From JAHEME01 sp034435035 (lineage in GTDB: Bacteria > Chloroflexota > Anaerolineae > Aggregatilineales > UBA3940): a DNA stretch of 39,978 bases. Below are positions 39,899 through 39,978 of this stretch, piece by piece. Numbering within the stretch: the first letter of the stretch is position 1; each line of letters begins with the position of its first letter. Made by a program: the position numbers and the translations under genes. Where the stretch lies: positions 1 to 39,978 of the forward strand of contig DAOTXW010000017.1 of NCBI GenBank assembly GCA_034435035.1. The letters are read 5' to 3'. Below the pieces are notes generated by a model. It had not been told where the DNA came from. It made no database searches and saw nothing but the letters and a program-made list of their open reading frames with translations.

Positions 39899-39978
39899 GA
39901 TCGTAGACCGCGCGGCGCGGCCAGCCGGACTGGGCCGCCACGGCGCGAGCGGCCGCGCCCCGCGGCTCGCCCCGCGCC
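39885..39978 (-). CDS. C-terminal fragment resembling 16S rRNA methyltransferase RsmI
   Basis: Only the last 30 codons are in the window. The translated end GEPRGAAARAVAAQSGWPRR then AVYDLDDV fits the C-terminal helical domain of RsmI, which methylates the 2'-OH of C1402 of 16S rRNA. That domain ends in a similar A-x-x-L-A/V-x-x-x-G-x-x-R-R-x-x-Y-D/R-L pattern. The gene enters from the right edge. The identity rests on a short match and is tentative. The stop at 39887-39885 lies 21 bases before the lipoprotein start. Confidence 0.4.
   Translation of the reverse strand, partial: ARGEPRGAAARAVAAQSGWPRRAVYDLDDV

Noticed and set aside
1..39978. tRNA, rRNA, CRISPR or insertion-sequence features
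   Set aside because: No tRNA-like arms, rRNA stretches, spacer arrays or transposase genes with terminal repeats were recognised by eye; a covariance-model scan could still find a small RNA.

Overview
The window is a high-GC chromosomal segment, almost certainly bacterial and most likely from the Chloroflexota (Anaerolineae-like). The indications are secreted and membrane-anchored proteins with long Thr/Pro/Ser linkers after the anchor, many GTG starts, an abundance of receiver/GAF/histidine-kinase mosaics, a class I fructose-1,6-bisphosphatase, a two-subunit class I fumarate hydratase, and very tight gene packing. This assignment is an inference from style and gene content; no rRNA or tRNA gene was seen that could settle it. 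No phage, plasmid, insertion sequence or CRISPR array was recognised.

Left part (1-10.8 kb). A DivK-like response regulator with a proline-rich tail and the start of an Ala/Pro-repeat protein run leftward. They diverge from a small membrane-anchored protein. A soluble receiver-histidine kinase follows on the minus strand and diverges from ATP sulfurylase (sat), an alkaline-phosphatase-superfamily hydrolase and a GT39-type membrane glycosyltransferase. Fumarate hydratase alpha and beta, an AEC transporter and a four-helix membrane protein complete this part.

Signalling block (10.8-20.5 kb, all minus strand). Here lie a STAND-type ATPase, a P1-family (DmpA/NylC-like) peptidase, a DUF2007 protein, a complete REC-GAF-PAS-histidine kinase, and directly upstream of it a paralogue-like REC-GAF protein. 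In that protein the receiver and the kinase dimerisation domain have both lost key residues and the ATPase domain is absent. Next come a NarX/NarL-type membrane kinase and LuxR regulator with overlapping stop and start, and a DUF1573 protein. The degenerate-kinase/intact-kinase pair is the most unusual item in the window.

Envelope and housekeeping block (20.8-30.1 kb). This holds an anchored DsbA-like thiol oxidoreductase, an LCP (LytR-CpsA-Psr) protein, a membrane-anchored HExxH metalloprotease, the conserved frr-uppS-cdsA operon behind a near-consensus promoter, fbp, and two different OsmC-family proteins. A perfect hairpin terminator separates fbp from the first OsmC gene.

Right part (30.1-40 kb). 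This holds a DUF2723 membrane protein, a DUF4367-like lipoprotein, a YhhN-family lysoplasmalogenase, an oversized HAD hydrolase coupled to a membrane protein, a zinc-dependent phospholipase C-like protein, galE, a small membrane protein, a GT4 glycosyltransferase, a Thr/Pro-rich lipoprotein, and a C-terminal fragment resembling RsmI. Surface polysaccharide, lipid-carrier and secreted-protein functions dominate.

Several genes have a sigma-70-like -10 hexamer only 6-9 bases before the start codon and no Shine-Dalgarno sequence, suggesting leaderless transcripts. All starts and promoters were judged by eye.
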